Source: Natronococcus jeotgali DSM 18795
Lineage (GTDB): Archaea > Halobacteriota > Halobacteria > Halobacteriales > Natrialbaceae
DNA: 64,000 nucleotides
Assembly: GCF_000337695.1 (NCBI RefSeq)
Contig: NZ_AOIA01000031.1
Span: 52,181-116,180, forward strand
Direction of reading: 5' to 3'
Under the pieces are notes generated by a model. That model did no database searches, was not told where the DNA came from, and was given only the letters and a program-made list of their open reading frames with translations. The position numbers were made by a program, and so were the translations under genes. Below, piece by piece: positions 52,722 through 62,204 of the stretch. The number at the start of each line of letters is the position of its first letter. Position 1 is the first letter of the stretch.

Positions 52722-53798
52722 ATGGAGCGACTGCACGCCCGGTACCCGTTTCTCGAGGCCGCCCGCGAGGCCGTGGCGACCGAAGCCGTCGATCTGGCGA
52801 CGATCGTCGAACAGGACGGGGCGGTCGTCGAGCGAGCCACTCAACGCGTGGTTACCGCGCTCGAGGACGGTGAGATCGGCGACGCCCGCCGCGACCCCCG
52901 CACCGAACTGCTCTCCTATCCCGTCGCCCGCGTGCTCGTCTCGCTCGTCGACGAGGGGATCCTCGTTCGCAAGTACGCCCGGGCCGAGGCCGAGGCCGCC
53001 TACGAGCGGTTCACGGCCGACTTCGAGGACACCGTCGAACTCAAAAGCGTCAGCTCGAGCGGGCTAGAGCTCGAGGACCTGCTCCGGGAGTTCGACCTCG
53101 AGGACGACGTTCGCTCGACGGACGGCGGCTACCGGATCGGCGTCGGGCGCTACCTGCCGCTGGCGGCCGGGCTCCGAGACGACCGGTGGCGCCTGGTCAA
53201 CCGCGCGCTCTCCGGCGGCGAGGTGCCGATCGAGGACGACGAACTGCACGCGCTGCTCCGGGAGGCGATCCGCGGACGGATCGAGGAGGGGCTTCCCTTC
53301 GCGGTGCCCGACGCCATCGCGACGAGCCTCGAGGACGAGGCCGCCGAGATCCGCGAGGTGCTTGCCGACCTCGAGTTGACTCGCGAGATCGACACCGTCG
53401 TCCCCGACCTGTTCCCGCCGTGTATGAAGGCGCTACTCGACGATATCCAGAAGGGCGAACACCTCCCGCACCACTCCCGCTTTGCGATCACCGCGTTCCT
53501 GACGAGCATCGGGATGTCGACCGACGAGATCGTCGAGCTCTACCGGGTGAACTCGTCGTTCGGCGAGGAGATGACTCGTTACCAGACCGATCACATCGGC
53601 GGCGAAACGTCGCCGACGGAGTACTCCCCGCCCTCGTGTGCGACGATGCAGTCCTACGGCGACTGCGTGAACAAGGACGACCTCTGCGAGCGCATTCCCC
53701 ACCCGATGGCGTACTACGAGAAACGGATCGAGCAAACCGACGAGGACGACCTCGAGGACTGGCGCGAGGAATCGGGCGAGCCGGCTGCCGGGGACTGA
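52722..53798 (+). CDS. priL: DNA primase large subunit
   Basis: A 358-residue PriL. The N-terminal helical domain (MERLHARYPFLEAAREAV, LLSYPVARVLVSLVDE) interacts with PriS. The C-terminal domain has the four cysteines that hold the [4Fe-4S] cluster: Cys in LFPPCMKALLDDI, and SCATMQSYGDCVNKDDLCER, followed by HPMAYYE. PriL stimulates and positions the catalytic PriS during RNA primer synthesis. CTTAACC about 30 nt upstream of the ATG at 52722 is TATA-like and fixes the start. Confidence 0.95.
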   Translation: MERLHARYPFLEAAREAVATEAVDLATIVEQDGAVVERATQRVVTALEDGEIGDARRDPRTELLSYPVARVLVSLVDEGILVRKYARAEAEAAYERFTADFEDTVELKSVSSSGLELEDLLREFDLEDDVRSTDGGYRIGVGRYLPLAAGLRDDRWRLVNRALSGGEVPIEDDELHALLREAIRGRIEEGLPFAVPDAIATSLEDEAAEIREVLADLELTREIDTVVPDLFPPCMKALLDDIQKGEHLPHHSRFAITAFLTSIGMSTDEIVELYRVNSSFGEEMTRYQTDHIGGETSPTEYSPPSCATMQSYGDCVNKDDLCERIPHPMAYYEKRIEQTDEDDLEDWREESGEPAAGD

Positions 53799-53841
53799 GC
53801 CGCCGAAGCGGCGCCGAGGCGCGCAACGAAGCGGCGCCGAG

Positions 53842-54099
53842 CTAGACCGCGTTCTGTGCGTCGGCGTCGTCCTCGAGACCGTCGCCCGGGTCGTTCAGCA
53901 GGTAGGCCAGGCCGATCCCGGCCGCGGTCAGCAGGACGACGAAGCCGACGATCGCGCCGACGAGCATCTCGCCCCCCGTCGCGGAGAGGGCGCTTTCGGG
54001 CCCCCCGTACTCGGAACCGATGGCGATCATGGTACCGAGCATCACGAAGACGGCCGAGGCGGCCACGACGATTTCGATGATCCGCTCGCGCTCGAGCAT
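53842..54099 (-). CDS. Small two-TM membrane protein, function unknown
   Basis: An 85-residue protein with two hydrophobic helices (IIEIVVAASAVFVMLGTMIAIG, about 8-29, and MLVGAIVGFVVLLTAAGIGLAYLL, about 45-68) and an acidic tail. Its genomic place after priL seems conserved in haloarchaea as far as I recall, but no function is known. It converges with priL, 43 nt apart. Confidence 0.65.
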   Translation of the reverse strand: MLERERIIEIVVAASAVFVMLGTMIAIGSEYGGPESALSATGGEMLVGAIVGFVVLLTAAGIGLAYLLNDPGDGLEDDADAQNAV

Positions 54100-54349
54100 T
54101 ATCCACGAGTTCCGGCGGCCGAGCCAAAAGCGCTTCGAAGCGCCGCTCGGGGTTCGGCCGCGCGCTCGAACCCCGAACGCAAACCGTCGACAGCGCCTGC
54201 GAGCCTGTTGAAAGTACGATCCTCATATAAATCTCGAGCAGGCTGGTGAAAGCAGGCCCGTTATTTCGACCGAGCGCCTAGGATCGTCGAATAGCTAGCC
54301 GAGTACGGAGCCGGCCGTTAGCCGGCGATTCAACGCTTCGACGCAACCC

Positions 54350-54994
54350 ATGAAAACAAAAGCGTCACCGAAGACACAGCTTCCGGTACCGTCCGACGAC
54401 TCCATGGCCGAGCGCTCGCGCCGCGCCCGCACCGAACCGATGTCGGTGCTGGCGCTCGGCGACGGGCTCTACGAGGTCGAGTCCGCCAGCGACCACACCT
54501 ACCTCGTCGACCTCGAGGGCGGGCGCTGTACCTGTCCCGACCACGTCTTCCGCGGGGTCAGGTGCAAGCACATTCGTCGCGTCGCCATCGAGATCAACGA
54601 GGGTCAGACGCCGCCGCCCGGAGAGCGAGCCGTCGAGTGTCACGACTGCAGCGAGCGAGTGTTCGTCGACGAGGACGCGGCCGGCCCGATCTACTGCGAT
54701 CGCCACGCGCTTTACCCGGGCGACGCCGTCGTCGACCGCGAGACCGGCGACCGACTCACCGTCGTCGACGTCTCCGACCTGCGGGCCGACGCCGTCCGGA
54801 TCGAGGCCACGGGCGAGTCCGTCGCCGAGTACGCGACGAACGAACGCTACGAACCCGACGTCCCGGTGGTCGGGGCAGTCTACCCGCACGCGACGGTCGC
54901 GCCCAACGGCGTCGTCCCCGACTCCTTGCGGGTCTACGTCTTCCCGCGGACCCGACTCGAGAAGCGGGTTCCGGGACGCGTCGCGACGGCGTAG
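54350..54994 (+). CDS. SWIM zinc-finger protein
   Basis: A 214-residue protein. The SWIM signature C-x-C-xn-C-x-H appears as RCTCPDHVFRGVRCKHIRRV (about residues 60-79), a zinc-binding module that contacts DNA or proteins. A second Cys pair (VECHDCSERVF) plus YCDRH forms another probable zinc site (about 98-125). The C-terminal 90 residues look beta-rich. Three in-frame ATGs exist at the start; the first, at 54350, is annotated. CATATAAA lies at 54224-54231, about 120 nt upstream. Confidence 0.8.
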   Translation: MKTKASPKTQLPVPSDDSMAERSRRARTEPMSVLALGDGLYEVESASDHTYLVDLEGGRCTCPDHVFRGVRCKHIRRVAIEINEGQTPPPGERAVECHDCSERVFVDEDAAGPIYCDRHALYPGDAVVDRETGDRLTVVDVSDLRADAVRIEATGESVAEYATNERYEPDVPVVGAVYPHATVAPNGVVPDSLRVYVFPRTRLEKRVPGRVATA

Positions 54995-55063
54995 CAACGC
55001 CCGGAAACGGGTTACGAGTTGGATAGCTTTCGTTTTTTGGTCACTGCCACCGAGTGCCAGGGT

Positions 55064-56900
55064 ATGGACGACGGGATCGACTACGGGCGCTACGAGGAGG
55101 GACGGCACTGCAACTACTGGACCCTGGATCGAGCGCTGCGCCGCGAGGTCCGCCGTATCTATGGCGACGCCGAGTACGAGTGGGCCGAGGCCCGCCTCGA
55201 GGCGTTCGGCGAGACGGTCGGACACGCGATCGCGGACAACGCCGACTACGTCGACGACCACGGCCCCGAACTGGATCCCTACGACGAGCGCGGCGACGTC
55301 CGGAATTTCGTGCGGTATCCGGCCGAGCAGTTCGAGAACGAACGGCTGGCCTACGAGGCGGGGATTGTCGCCGACGCCTTCGAGGCCCCGCCCGGCCGCG
55401 ACGAGCCGATGCCGCTGTCGCATACCCTCGCGATGCAGTACCTGCTGTGTTACGCCGACCCCGGGTTCGACTGTCCGGTCGCGATGACCGCGGGCGCGGC
55501 CCTCGTCCTCGAGAAGTTCGGGGGCGAGGACCTCGAGCCCTACTACGAGGCGCTGACGAGCCGGGAGTACGAGGACCTGATCGAGGGCGCGATGTTCCTC
55601 ACCGAGAAGCAGGGCGGCAGCGACGTCGGCGCGAACGAGACCCGCGCCGAGTACGGCGCCGAGGCCGACCGCTGGCGGCTGTACGGCGAGAAGTGGTTCT
55701 GCTCGAACGTCGACGCCGAGGGGACGCTGGCGCTGGCCCGGACCGCTGACGCGCCCGACGGGACGGCGGGACTCTCGATGTTTCTGGTTCCCCACGCCGA
55801 TCCGGAGACAGCAAGCGGGCCGGTCACCAAAGGCCGTCTGCTCGAGGACGGCCCCCTCGAGCCGGACGAAGTCAACGATCAGCTCTACCGTCGGCTGAAG
55901 GACAAGCTCGGGACGATCTCGGTGCCGACGGCCGAGGTCGAGTTCACCGGCGCGAAGGCGATCCTCGTCGGCGAGGCGGAGAGCGGGTTCCGACAGATGA
56001 CCGAGATGCTCAACCTCGAGCGCCTCTCGAACGCCGCCGCGTCCTGCGGGATCGTCGGGCGAGTCCTGCTCGAGAGCAAGATCCACGCCGCGAACCGGGA
56101 GGCGTTCGGCCAGCCGATCGATCGGTATCCCCTGATGCGGGCGGACCTGGTCGATATGACCGTCGCCCACGAGGCAGCGACGGCGTTTACCTTCGAGGCC
56201 GCGCGGCTGCTCTCGGAGCGAGAACGCGCGGCCAGAGCGGGCGAAGGGGCCGACGACGTCTCCCGGCTACTGCGCCTGCTGGTTCCCATCGCGAAGCTCC
56301 GAACCGCCCGCATCGCCGTCGACACCGCCTCCTACGGGATGGAGATCCGCGGCGGCGACGGCTACGTGGACGACTACGTGACCAACCGCATGCTCCGGGA
56401 CGCGCAGGTGTTGCCCATCTGGGAGGGGACCGAGAACGTCCTCTCGCTGCGACGTACTGCGGGCCCTCGAGCGCGAGGACGCCCACGAACCGCTTCGGGA
56501 GGCGATCGAGAACCGGCTCGAAGCGGCCTCGCACCCGGCGCTGGCCGACTCCGTGGAGACCGTCGAGGAGGAGTATCGCGACCTGCTGGCGGCGCTGTCG
56601 ACGCTTACCGGTGCGGACGGCGAGTACGCCCAGCTGTCGGCCAAGCGACTCGCCCACTACGTGTTCGACGTCTTTACCGCCGCGCTGTTGCTCGAGGAGG
56701 CCCGAGCCGAACTCGAGGACGGGAACGGGCGGCTGGCCCTCGTCGCCCGGCGGTTCGTCGCGACCGAACTCGAGACGCCCGACGCGCGCGGGATAACCGG
56801 CGGAGGCCGGTTCGCGCTCGAGGCGTTCGACCCGATCGTCCGACACGCGGCGATCGATCCCGGCGAGCTCTCGAGGTCGGCGACCGTCGACGGCGAGTGA
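55064..56900 (+). pseudogene. Acyl-CoA dehydrogenase (AidB-like), frameshifted near the C-terminus
   Basis: The first 462 codons encode an acyl-CoA dehydrogenase related to AidB-type enzymes: AMFLTEKQGGSDVGANETRA (substrate and FAD loop), YGEKWFCSNVDAEGTLALART, SNAAASCGIVGRVLLESKIHA, and GGDGYVDDYVTNRMLRDAQVLPIWEGTENVLSL. There the frame shifts: the sequence CTCTCGCTGC-GAC at 56441-56453 has one extra base, and the natural continuation DVLRALEREDAHEPLREAIE runs in the next frame to the TGA at 56898-56900. Repaired, the protein would have about 611 residues. In the unshifted frame translation runs on into unrelated sequence. It is either a recent pseudogene or a sequencing error. Confidence 0.8.
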
Positions 56901-56901
56901 C

Positions 56902-57414
56902 TCACTCGAGCAGCTCCGCCGCCTCCTCGACATCCATCACGCCCTGCTCGACGGCGTTGAGCACGCGGACGACGTCCTCGTCGGGACCGTCGTCGCCGAC
57001 CTCCGCGAGCGTGACCTTCTCCGTGTCGCCGACGAACTCGGGGAAGTCGGTGCCGTCGGCGAGCGCGGTTTCTTTCTTGACGCGGTAGTTCCCGCCGTCG
57101 GTGACGTGGAGGTCGGCTGGGTGAAAGAAGTACCAGTCCTCGCGGTCGAAGCGGACGCCGATCCGGGGTTTCGCGCCGAAGTTCCGGGCGAAGTAGGTCA
57201 GGGCCTCGACCTCCTCGCCGGAGAGGTAGATCGGGTCGCCCGCGCTCGATTTCGCTTCGATCGCGTAGAAGGTGTCGCCGTCGCCGGCGAGCACGTCGGG
57301 GAGTTCACGGTCGGTCGCCGCACCGCTCGCGGGCGCGCGCATGACCGCGAACCCGGCCTCGTCGAGCGCGTTGACGAGCTCTCGTTCGCGGCGGTCGCCC
57401 TTCGCGTGGGACAT
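56902..57414 (-). CDS. hjc: Holliday junction resolvase Hjc
   Basis: A 170-residue resolvase. The nuclease core is complete: [17 protein letters not shown] with the catalytic Glu, [14 protein letters not shown] with Asp40, and YAIEAKSS with Glu53 and Lys55 (the PD-ExK fold). [21 protein letters not shown] follows. A C-terminal extension of about 50 acidic residues is typical of haloarchaea. Hjc cuts four-way DNA junctions during recombinational repair. TTTATTA about 25 nt upstream of the ATG at 57414 suggests leaderless expression. Confidence 0.94.
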   Translation of the reverse strand: MSHAKGDRRERELVNALDEAGFAVMRAPASGAATDRELPDVLAGDGDTFYAIEAKSSAGDPIYLSGEEVEALTYFARNFGAKPRIGVRFDREDWYFFHPADLHVTDGGNYRVKKETALADGTDFPEFVGDTEKVTLAEVGDDGPDEDVVRVLNAVEQGVMDVEEAAELLE

Positions 57415-57456
57415 ACCGGTGAGTCGCCGGCGGGCGGTAATAAACGGGGCGGACCG

Positions 57457-58272
57457 CTACGGAAGAAGCGTCAGGACGTCGACCGCGACGGCCGTCGCGG
57501 CCTCGAGTTCCTCGGGCGCGAAGCGGAGCACGAGATAGAGCGCGGCGAACTGGACGGCGTTGTACGTGGCGTGGGCCGCGATCGGAACGAGGAGGTTGTC
57601 GGTCTTCGCGTAGAGGGTCCCGAAGATGATCGACCCGCCGAAGACGGCGGCGAGGGAAACGGCGATCGCGCCCGGCGGCGCGAAGCTCCCGTCGGCCGCC
57701 AGCGCGTACGAGGGGATGTGGATCAGCGCGAAGATGATGCTCGTGGCGACGACCGCCCCGGTTCGGGAGAAGGCGGCGTACAGGCGCTTCTGGACGACGT
57801 TTCGATACAGGAACTCCTCGGCGGGCGCGTTGAAGAGGAAGACGATCACGATCATGAGCAACACCATGTTCGGATCGTCGCCGATGAGATTCATGACCTG
57901 GTTCTGGGAGGAGGGGAGCTCGAGCAGGGTCGCGACGGCGTTGACGAGCACGATGAACGCGATGCTCCCGACGACGCCCGCGAGCACGTAGAGCCACCCG
58001 CGTTTGGTCGGCACGCGCAGGTCGAGCCAGTCCCAGCTCCGGTCGGTCCACCAGAGGTAGGCCCCGCCGACGAGGAAGAACCCGACGAAGTTCAGCGTGA
58101 GCAAGACGAACGTCGACGCGTTAGAGGCGTCGGCCGGAGACTGGATCAGCGTCGGATCGAGCAGAAACGCCGGCAGCGTCGTGAACTGCGATGCGACGAT
58201 CCCGGCGACCGAGAGGAAGACGGCGATGAGTAGCGATCGAACCTGGCCGCCCGCCCGGTCTACTGTTGCCAT
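57457..58272 (-). CDS. CPBP-family intramembrane metalloprotease
   Basis: A 271-residue protein with about eight membrane segments. The CPBP/Abi signature is visible in order: NAPAEEFLYRNVVQKRL (Glu-Glu motif 1), IIFALIHIPSYA (motif 2 His), and NLLVPIAAHATYNAVQF (motif 3 His). These residues coordinate the metal in Rce1/CPBP proteases, which process prenylated or other membrane proteins. The physiological substrate is unknown. It ends 42 nt before the start of hjc, on the same strand. Confidence 0.9.
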   Translation of the reverse strand: MATVDRAGGQVRSLLIAVFLSVAGIVASQFTTLPAFLLDPTLIQSPADASNASTFVLLTLNFVGFFLVGGAYLWWTDRSWDWLDLRVPTKRGWLYVLAGVVGSIAFIVLVNAVATLLELPSSQNQVMNLIGDDPNMVLLMIVIVFLFNAPAEEFLYRNVVQKRLYAAFSRTGAVVATSIIFALIHIPSYALAADGSFAPPGAIAVSLAAVFGGSIIFGTLYAKTDNLLVPIAAHATYNAVQFAALYLVLRFAPEELEAATAVAVDVLTLLP

Positions 58273-58360
58273 ATCTCGACGTACGAACAGGAAACCCTTG
58301 GGCGTTCCTCTTTCAACTGAAACGGGGACGAAAAGAGCGGTAGCGGGAAGCGATCATCGA

Positions 58361-58891
58361 TCAGCCGAGCAGGTACCGGAGTTTCGGGTACCGTTCGACG
58401 ATCGGGCGATCCTCGAGGTAGCGGTCGACGCCGAGGATCCGTCCCGCGGCGAGCGCGCCCAGCGCGAGGAAGACCGCGGCGTAGACGAACTGGCTGTTGA
58501 CCAGGCCGCCGGCGACGTCCCAGCTGCCGAAGTAGAACAACGCCATCTGGGTCGCGGCGCCCAGGGCGGCCAGCCGGACGAACACCCCGGCGACGAGCGC
58601 GAGTCCGATCAGGACCTGCGTCGCGGGAACGATCACGTCGATGGCTCCCATCAGCGCCGCGCTCTCGGCCATCGCGCCGTAGAGTCCGCTGGCCGGGCTC
58701 GCCGGATCGACGTTCGCCAGGTAGCCGTAGGCGCTGAATCCCTCGGTGAGTTTCCCGAAGCCCGCCGAGAGCATCACCCACCCCATGACGAGTCGGAGGC
58801 CGAAGATCGCCCAGACGCTTAGCTGGTGGGGTCGTCCGTCTACCGATACGCCTCCGAGGCGGCTTTCGAGTCGGTTGATTGTTGTAGTCAT
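58361..58891 (-). CDS. DoxX-family membrane protein
   Basis: A 176-residue protein with four membrane segments. LRLVMGWVMLSAGFGKLTEGF is the DoxX signature, followed by VPATQVLIGLALVAGVFVRLAAL and NSQFVYAAVFLALGALAAGRILG. DoxX-like proteins are linked to quinone or thiol redox roles, but the function here is open. The start at 58891 is preceded by a Shine-Dalgarno GAGGAG (minus strand, 58904-58899) with 7 nt spacing and by a TATA box at 58941-58934, one of the few leadered genes in the window. Confidence 0.85.
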   Translation of the reverse strand: MTTTINRLESRLGGVSVDGRPHQLSVWAIFGLRLVMGWVMLSAGFGKLTEGFSAYGYLANVDPASPASGLYGAMAESAALMGAIDVIVPATQVLIGLALVAGVFVRLAALGAATQMALFYFGSWDVAGGLVNSQFVYAAVFLALGALAAGRILGVDRYLEDRPIVERYPKLRYLLG

Positions 58892-58898
58892 GATGGGT

Positions 58899-58941
58899 CT
58901 CCTCTTACAGCTATACGTAGGACGGACATTCACCTATATAC
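58899..58941 (-). promoter_or_regulatory. TATA box and Shine-Dalgarno of doxX
   Basis: TATATAGG (58941-58934) predicts a start near 58911 and a leader of about 20 nt that contains GAGGAG (58904-58899), 7 nt before the ATG. Confidence 0.55.
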
Positions 58942-59051
58942 CGCAGCTAGTTCCCACGGGAAGGGAAACCAACTACAACTGTTAAAAGGTTTTCTCCGTA
59001 TCGGCTCGAGAAAGACGGTTCGAGAGGTCGTCTACTAGAAGGGGATGAAAC

Positions 59052-60335
59052 TCACGTCCCGTGGTCCCAGCTATCCATGTACTCGCGCTGGGTGTCGGTC
59101 AGTGCGTCGAACTCGACGCCCTCGGCCTCGAGTTTGATCTCGGCGATCTCCCGGTCCAGTTCGTCGGGCACCTCGTGGACGCCCGCGTCGTAGGCGTCGC
59201 TGTTCTCGAGCATCTCTCGGACACAGACCGCCTGGATGCCGAAGCTCTGGTCCATCACTTCGACGGGGTGGCCCAGCGAGACGGGCGCGGCGAGGTTGAC
59301 GAGCCGTCCCTCGGCGACGACGTTCAGCCGTCGGCCGTCGGCCATCTCGTAGGCCTCGACGCCGTCGCGGGCCTCGTAGCGGTCGACGGCGAGGTCGTCG
59401 AGCGCGTCGAGATCGATCTCGATGTCGAAGTGGCCCGCGTTCGCGAGCAGGACGCCGTCCTGCATGGCCTCGAAGTGCTCCTCGACGATGACGTCTCGAT
59501 TGCCGGTGGTCGTGAGGAAGACGTCGCCCTTCTCGGCGGCCTCGGCCATCGGCAGGACCTCGTAGCCCTCCATGTGGGCCTCGAGCGCCCGGCGGGGCTC
59601 GACCTCGGTGACGATGACGTTCGCGTTCTGGCCGGCGGCCTTCTTCGCGACGCCCTTCCCGCAGTAGCCGTAGCCCGCGACGACGACGTTCTTGCCGGCC
59701 CACGAGAGGTTCGTGGTCATCGCGATGCTCGCGAGGGAGGACTCGCCGGTGCCGTGGACGTTGTCGAACAGCCGCTTCATCGGCGTGTCGTTGACGGCGA
59801 AGACGGGATACTCGAGCGCGCCGTCTTCGTCCATCGCGCGCAGGCGGTGGACGCCCGTGGTCGTCTCCTCCGCGCCGCCGACGATGCCGTCGATCAGCTC
59901 GGGGTAGTCCTCGTGGATCGCCGCGACCAGGTCCATCCCGTCGTCGACGGTGACGGTCGGCTCGTGGGCGATGACGGCCTCGATGGCGTCGTAGTACGCC
60001 TCGTCGTCGACGCCGCGTTTCGCGTAGCTGGTGATCGACTCGTGGGCGTCCAGCGCCGCCGAGACGTCGTCGTGGGTCGACAGCGGGTTGCAGCCCGCCA
60101 CCGCCACTTCGGCGCCGCCCTCCGCGAGGGTCTCGACGAGCATCGCCGTTTTCGCCTCGACGTGCATCGCCATCGCGATCCGTTCGCCCTCGAACGGTTG
60201 CTCGTCGACGAACTCCTCGCGGACGTGCTCGAGGATGGGCATGTGCTGGGCGGCCCAGTCCATCTTGCGACGACCCTCCTCCCGCGCGGCGTCGGGATCG
60301 TCCAGCTGATCGCTGATCGGCGGATAGTCGGTCAT
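59052..60335 (-). CDS. ahcY: Adenosylhomocysteinase
   Basis: A 427-residue S-adenosylhomocysteine hydrolase. Visible features: AMAMHVEAKTAMLVETL with the substrate-binding His and Thr, AGCNPLSTHDDVSAAL, GAEETTTGVHRL, FAVNDTPMKRLFDN, the NAD-binding VVVAGYGYCGKGVAKKA, and the C-terminal AEIKLEAEGVEFDALTDTQREYM. It splits SAH into homocysteine and adenosine, clearing the methylation by-product. It lies 48 nt downstream of the SAH/MTA deaminase gene on the same strand, which offers the alternative route for the same metabolite. Confidence 0.96.
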   Translation of the reverse strand: MTDYPPISDQLDDPDAAREEGRRKMDWAAQHMPILEHVREEFVDEQPFEGERIAMAMHVEAKTAMLVETLAEGGAEVAVAGCNPLSTHDDVSAALDAHESITSYAKRGVDDEAYYDAIEAVIAHEPTVTVDDGMDLVAAIHEDYPELIDGIVGGAEETTTGVHRLRAMDEDGALEYPVFAVNDTPMKRLFDNVHGTGESSLASIAMTTNLSWAGKNVVVAGYGYCGKGVAKKAAGQNANVIVTEVEPRRALEAHMEGYEVLPMAEAAEKGDVFLTTTGNRDVIVEEHFEAMQDGVLLANAGHFDIEIDLDALDDLAVDRYEARDGVEAYEMADGRRLNVVAEGRLVNLAAPVSLGHPVEVMDQSFGIQAVCVREMLENSDAYDAGVHEVPDELDREIAEIKLEAEGVEFDALTDTQREYMDSWDHGT

Positions 60336-60383
60336 GAGTCGACAGAGTGCGAGCGGCGCCAAAACGCTACCGAAGCCGGTTCG

Positions 60384-61676
60384 TCAGTCTTCGGCGCGGG
60401 CCGCGAGCGCGGCGGCCGCCTCGCCGGCTCGCTCGAGCACCGCGTCCTCCTCGAGGGTCAGTACCTCCCGATCTCGCATGAGGACCTGCCCGTCGCAGAC
60501 CGTGTGGCGGACGTCGGCGGCGGCCGCGGCGTACGCGAGGTGGCTGACGGGGTCGTGGGCCGGCGTCAGGTGGGGCGTCTCGAGGTCGATCACCGCGAGG
60601 TCGGCGGGCGCGCCAGCCTCGAGGCGACCCGACGCGAGCCCGATCGCGTCCGCGGTGTTGTGCGTGAGCATCTCGACGGCCCGTTCGGCGGGCACCGCGC
60701 TCGCGTCCTCGGCGGCGAGCTTGCCGATCATCGCGGCGTCGCGGGCCTCGTCGAGCATCGAGAGGTCGTTGTTCGAGGCCGCGCCGTCGGTGCCCAGCCC
60801 GACCGTGACGCCTTCCTCGAGCATGCGCTGGACCGGGGCCATCCCGCTTGCCAGTTTCATGTTCGAGGCGGGGCAGTGGATCACGCCCGTCCCCGCCTCC
60901 GCGAGCAGGCCGATCTCGCTCTCGTCGACGTGGACGCCGTGGGCGACGAAGTCCTCGGACTCGAGCATCCCGAGCTCGGCGGCGTACGCGAGGGGACGAA
61001 CCCCCTCGGACTCGACGATCGGGGTAACTTCGTCGGCGGTTTCGTTGGCGTGGTAATGTACCGGGACGCCGGCTTCGCGGGCTTTCGGGACGAACTCCTC
61101 GAGGTACTCCCGGCCGACGGTCGTCAGCGAGTGGGGCATAAAGGCCGTCGAGATCCGGCCGCCGGCGGCGCCGTCGTACTCGCGGGCGACCTCGAGGCTC
61201 GTCTCGAGGTCCTCGCGGGCCCCCGCGTCGTCCGTGGCGACGGTGACGACGCCGTGGCCGAGCCGCGCGCGCAGTCCCGCCCGATCGACGGCGTCGACGA
61301 TCTCGGGCACCTCGAAGTACATGTCGGCGAATGCGGTCGTTCCCCCCTTGATCATCTCGAGCAGCCCCAGCTCCGCGCCGACCCGAACGTCCTCGGCGGT
61401 GAGTTCGCCCTCGGCCGGCCAGATGTCCTCCCGGAGCCAGGCGTCGAGGGGTTTGTCGTCGGCGTACCCCCGCAACAGCGTCATCGCGACGTGGCTGTGC
61501 CCGTTGACGAACCCGGGGGTCACGAGCGAGCCCGAGGCGTCGAGGGTCTCCCCGCCCGCGAGGTCGGCGCCCACCTCGAGGATCGTCCCCTCGTCCCGGT
61601 CGATCAGTACGTCCGCGCGCGTCACCGTTCCGTCGGGCAACAACACTCGCCCGCCGGCGATCGAAAGCGTCGCCAT
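60384..61676 (-). CDS. mtaD: S-adenosylhomocysteine / 5'-methylthioadenosine deaminase (amidohydrolase)
   Basis: A 430-residue amidohydrolase. The metal site is complete: VTPGFVNGHSHVAMTLLRGYADD with His-x-His, VPVHYHANETADEV, VAHGVHVDESEI, and GLGTDGAASNNDLSML with the catalytic Asp. WLREDIWPAEGELT is characteristic of the MTA/SAH deaminases, which convert the adenine moiety to hypoxanthine. In archaea lacking some SAH routes this enzyme feeds inosylhomocysteine to AhcY-like hydrolases, and here it is the first gene of an operon with ahcY, which strengthens the assignment. Confidence 0.9.
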   Translation of the reverse strand: MATLSIAGGRVLLPDGTVTRADVLIDRDEGTILEVGADLAGGETLDASGSLVTPGFVNGHSHVAMTLLRGYADDKPLDAWLREDIWPAEGELTAEDVRVGAELGLLEMIKGGTTAFADMYFEVPEIVDAVDRAGLRARLGHGVVTVATDDAGAREDLETSLEVAREYDGAAGGRISTAFMPHSLTTVGREYLEEFVPKAREAGVPVHYHANETADEVTPIVESEGVRPLAYAAELGMLESEDFVAHGVHVDESEIGLLAEAGTGVIHCPASNMKLASGMAPVQRMLEEGVTVGLGTDGAASNNDLSMLDEARDAAMIGKLAAEDASAVPAERAVEMLTHNTADAIGLASGRLEAGAPADLAVIDLETPHLTPAHDPVSHLAYAAAAADVRHTVCDGQVLMRDREVLTLEEDAVLERAGEAAAALAARAED

Positions 61677-62204
61677 CGGTTCGGCTTTCTCGCCGGCCCG
61701 CCTTAGCGTGTCGATTCCGTAGCCGCGACGGAAGCCCCGAAATCCTTAGCTGTCTAACTGTTTCGGAGCGACAACGCCGACGCCGGCCGCTTATCGCGAC
61801 GGTAGTCGGGTTCCGCGCCGCGACGGGACACGCCGCGACGGCCGCGGATACCACAGTCGAAAGCCTCCTCGGCCGTTCGCGAACTGAAATCGAGCGCGTC
61901 GAGGCGAACGCCGGCGCGCGGACCCGGCAGCTGCCGGCCGCGTTCCCGACCCCGAACTCGTTTCACTCGAACGAACTCTTTAGTCGACTTTCGGTCGGTA
62001 CAGCGGGGTTTCGGAGCCGGAAAACTGTAGTAATATTCGCATACTTCCTTAACAGATTAAACACTATACTCGGTGAAACCCACCCTCCGTGCGAGATGAA
62101 TCGTCAACACCACGCGGCGAAGAAACTGCGAGGCGGAGGATTCTCGCCGTCTCGTGGAGGGAACCGCTCTCGAGTAGCCGCCGCCTACGGGTCCCGGTGA
62201 TATC
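61677..62204. other. 528-bp intergenic region
   Basis: Divergent between the deaminase (minus) and the deacetylase (plus). Bases 61740-61990 show no coding bias. Bases 62025-62085 are AT-rich (for example GTAATATTC and TTAAACACTATACTC), probably old promoter sequence. No gene and no clear TATA box directly before 62205 are seen. Confidence 0.5.

Noticed and set aside
61754..61966. 70-codon minus-strand ORF upstream of the SAH/MTA deaminase
   Set aside because: Basic, no promoter or motif, and inside a stretch without codon structure.
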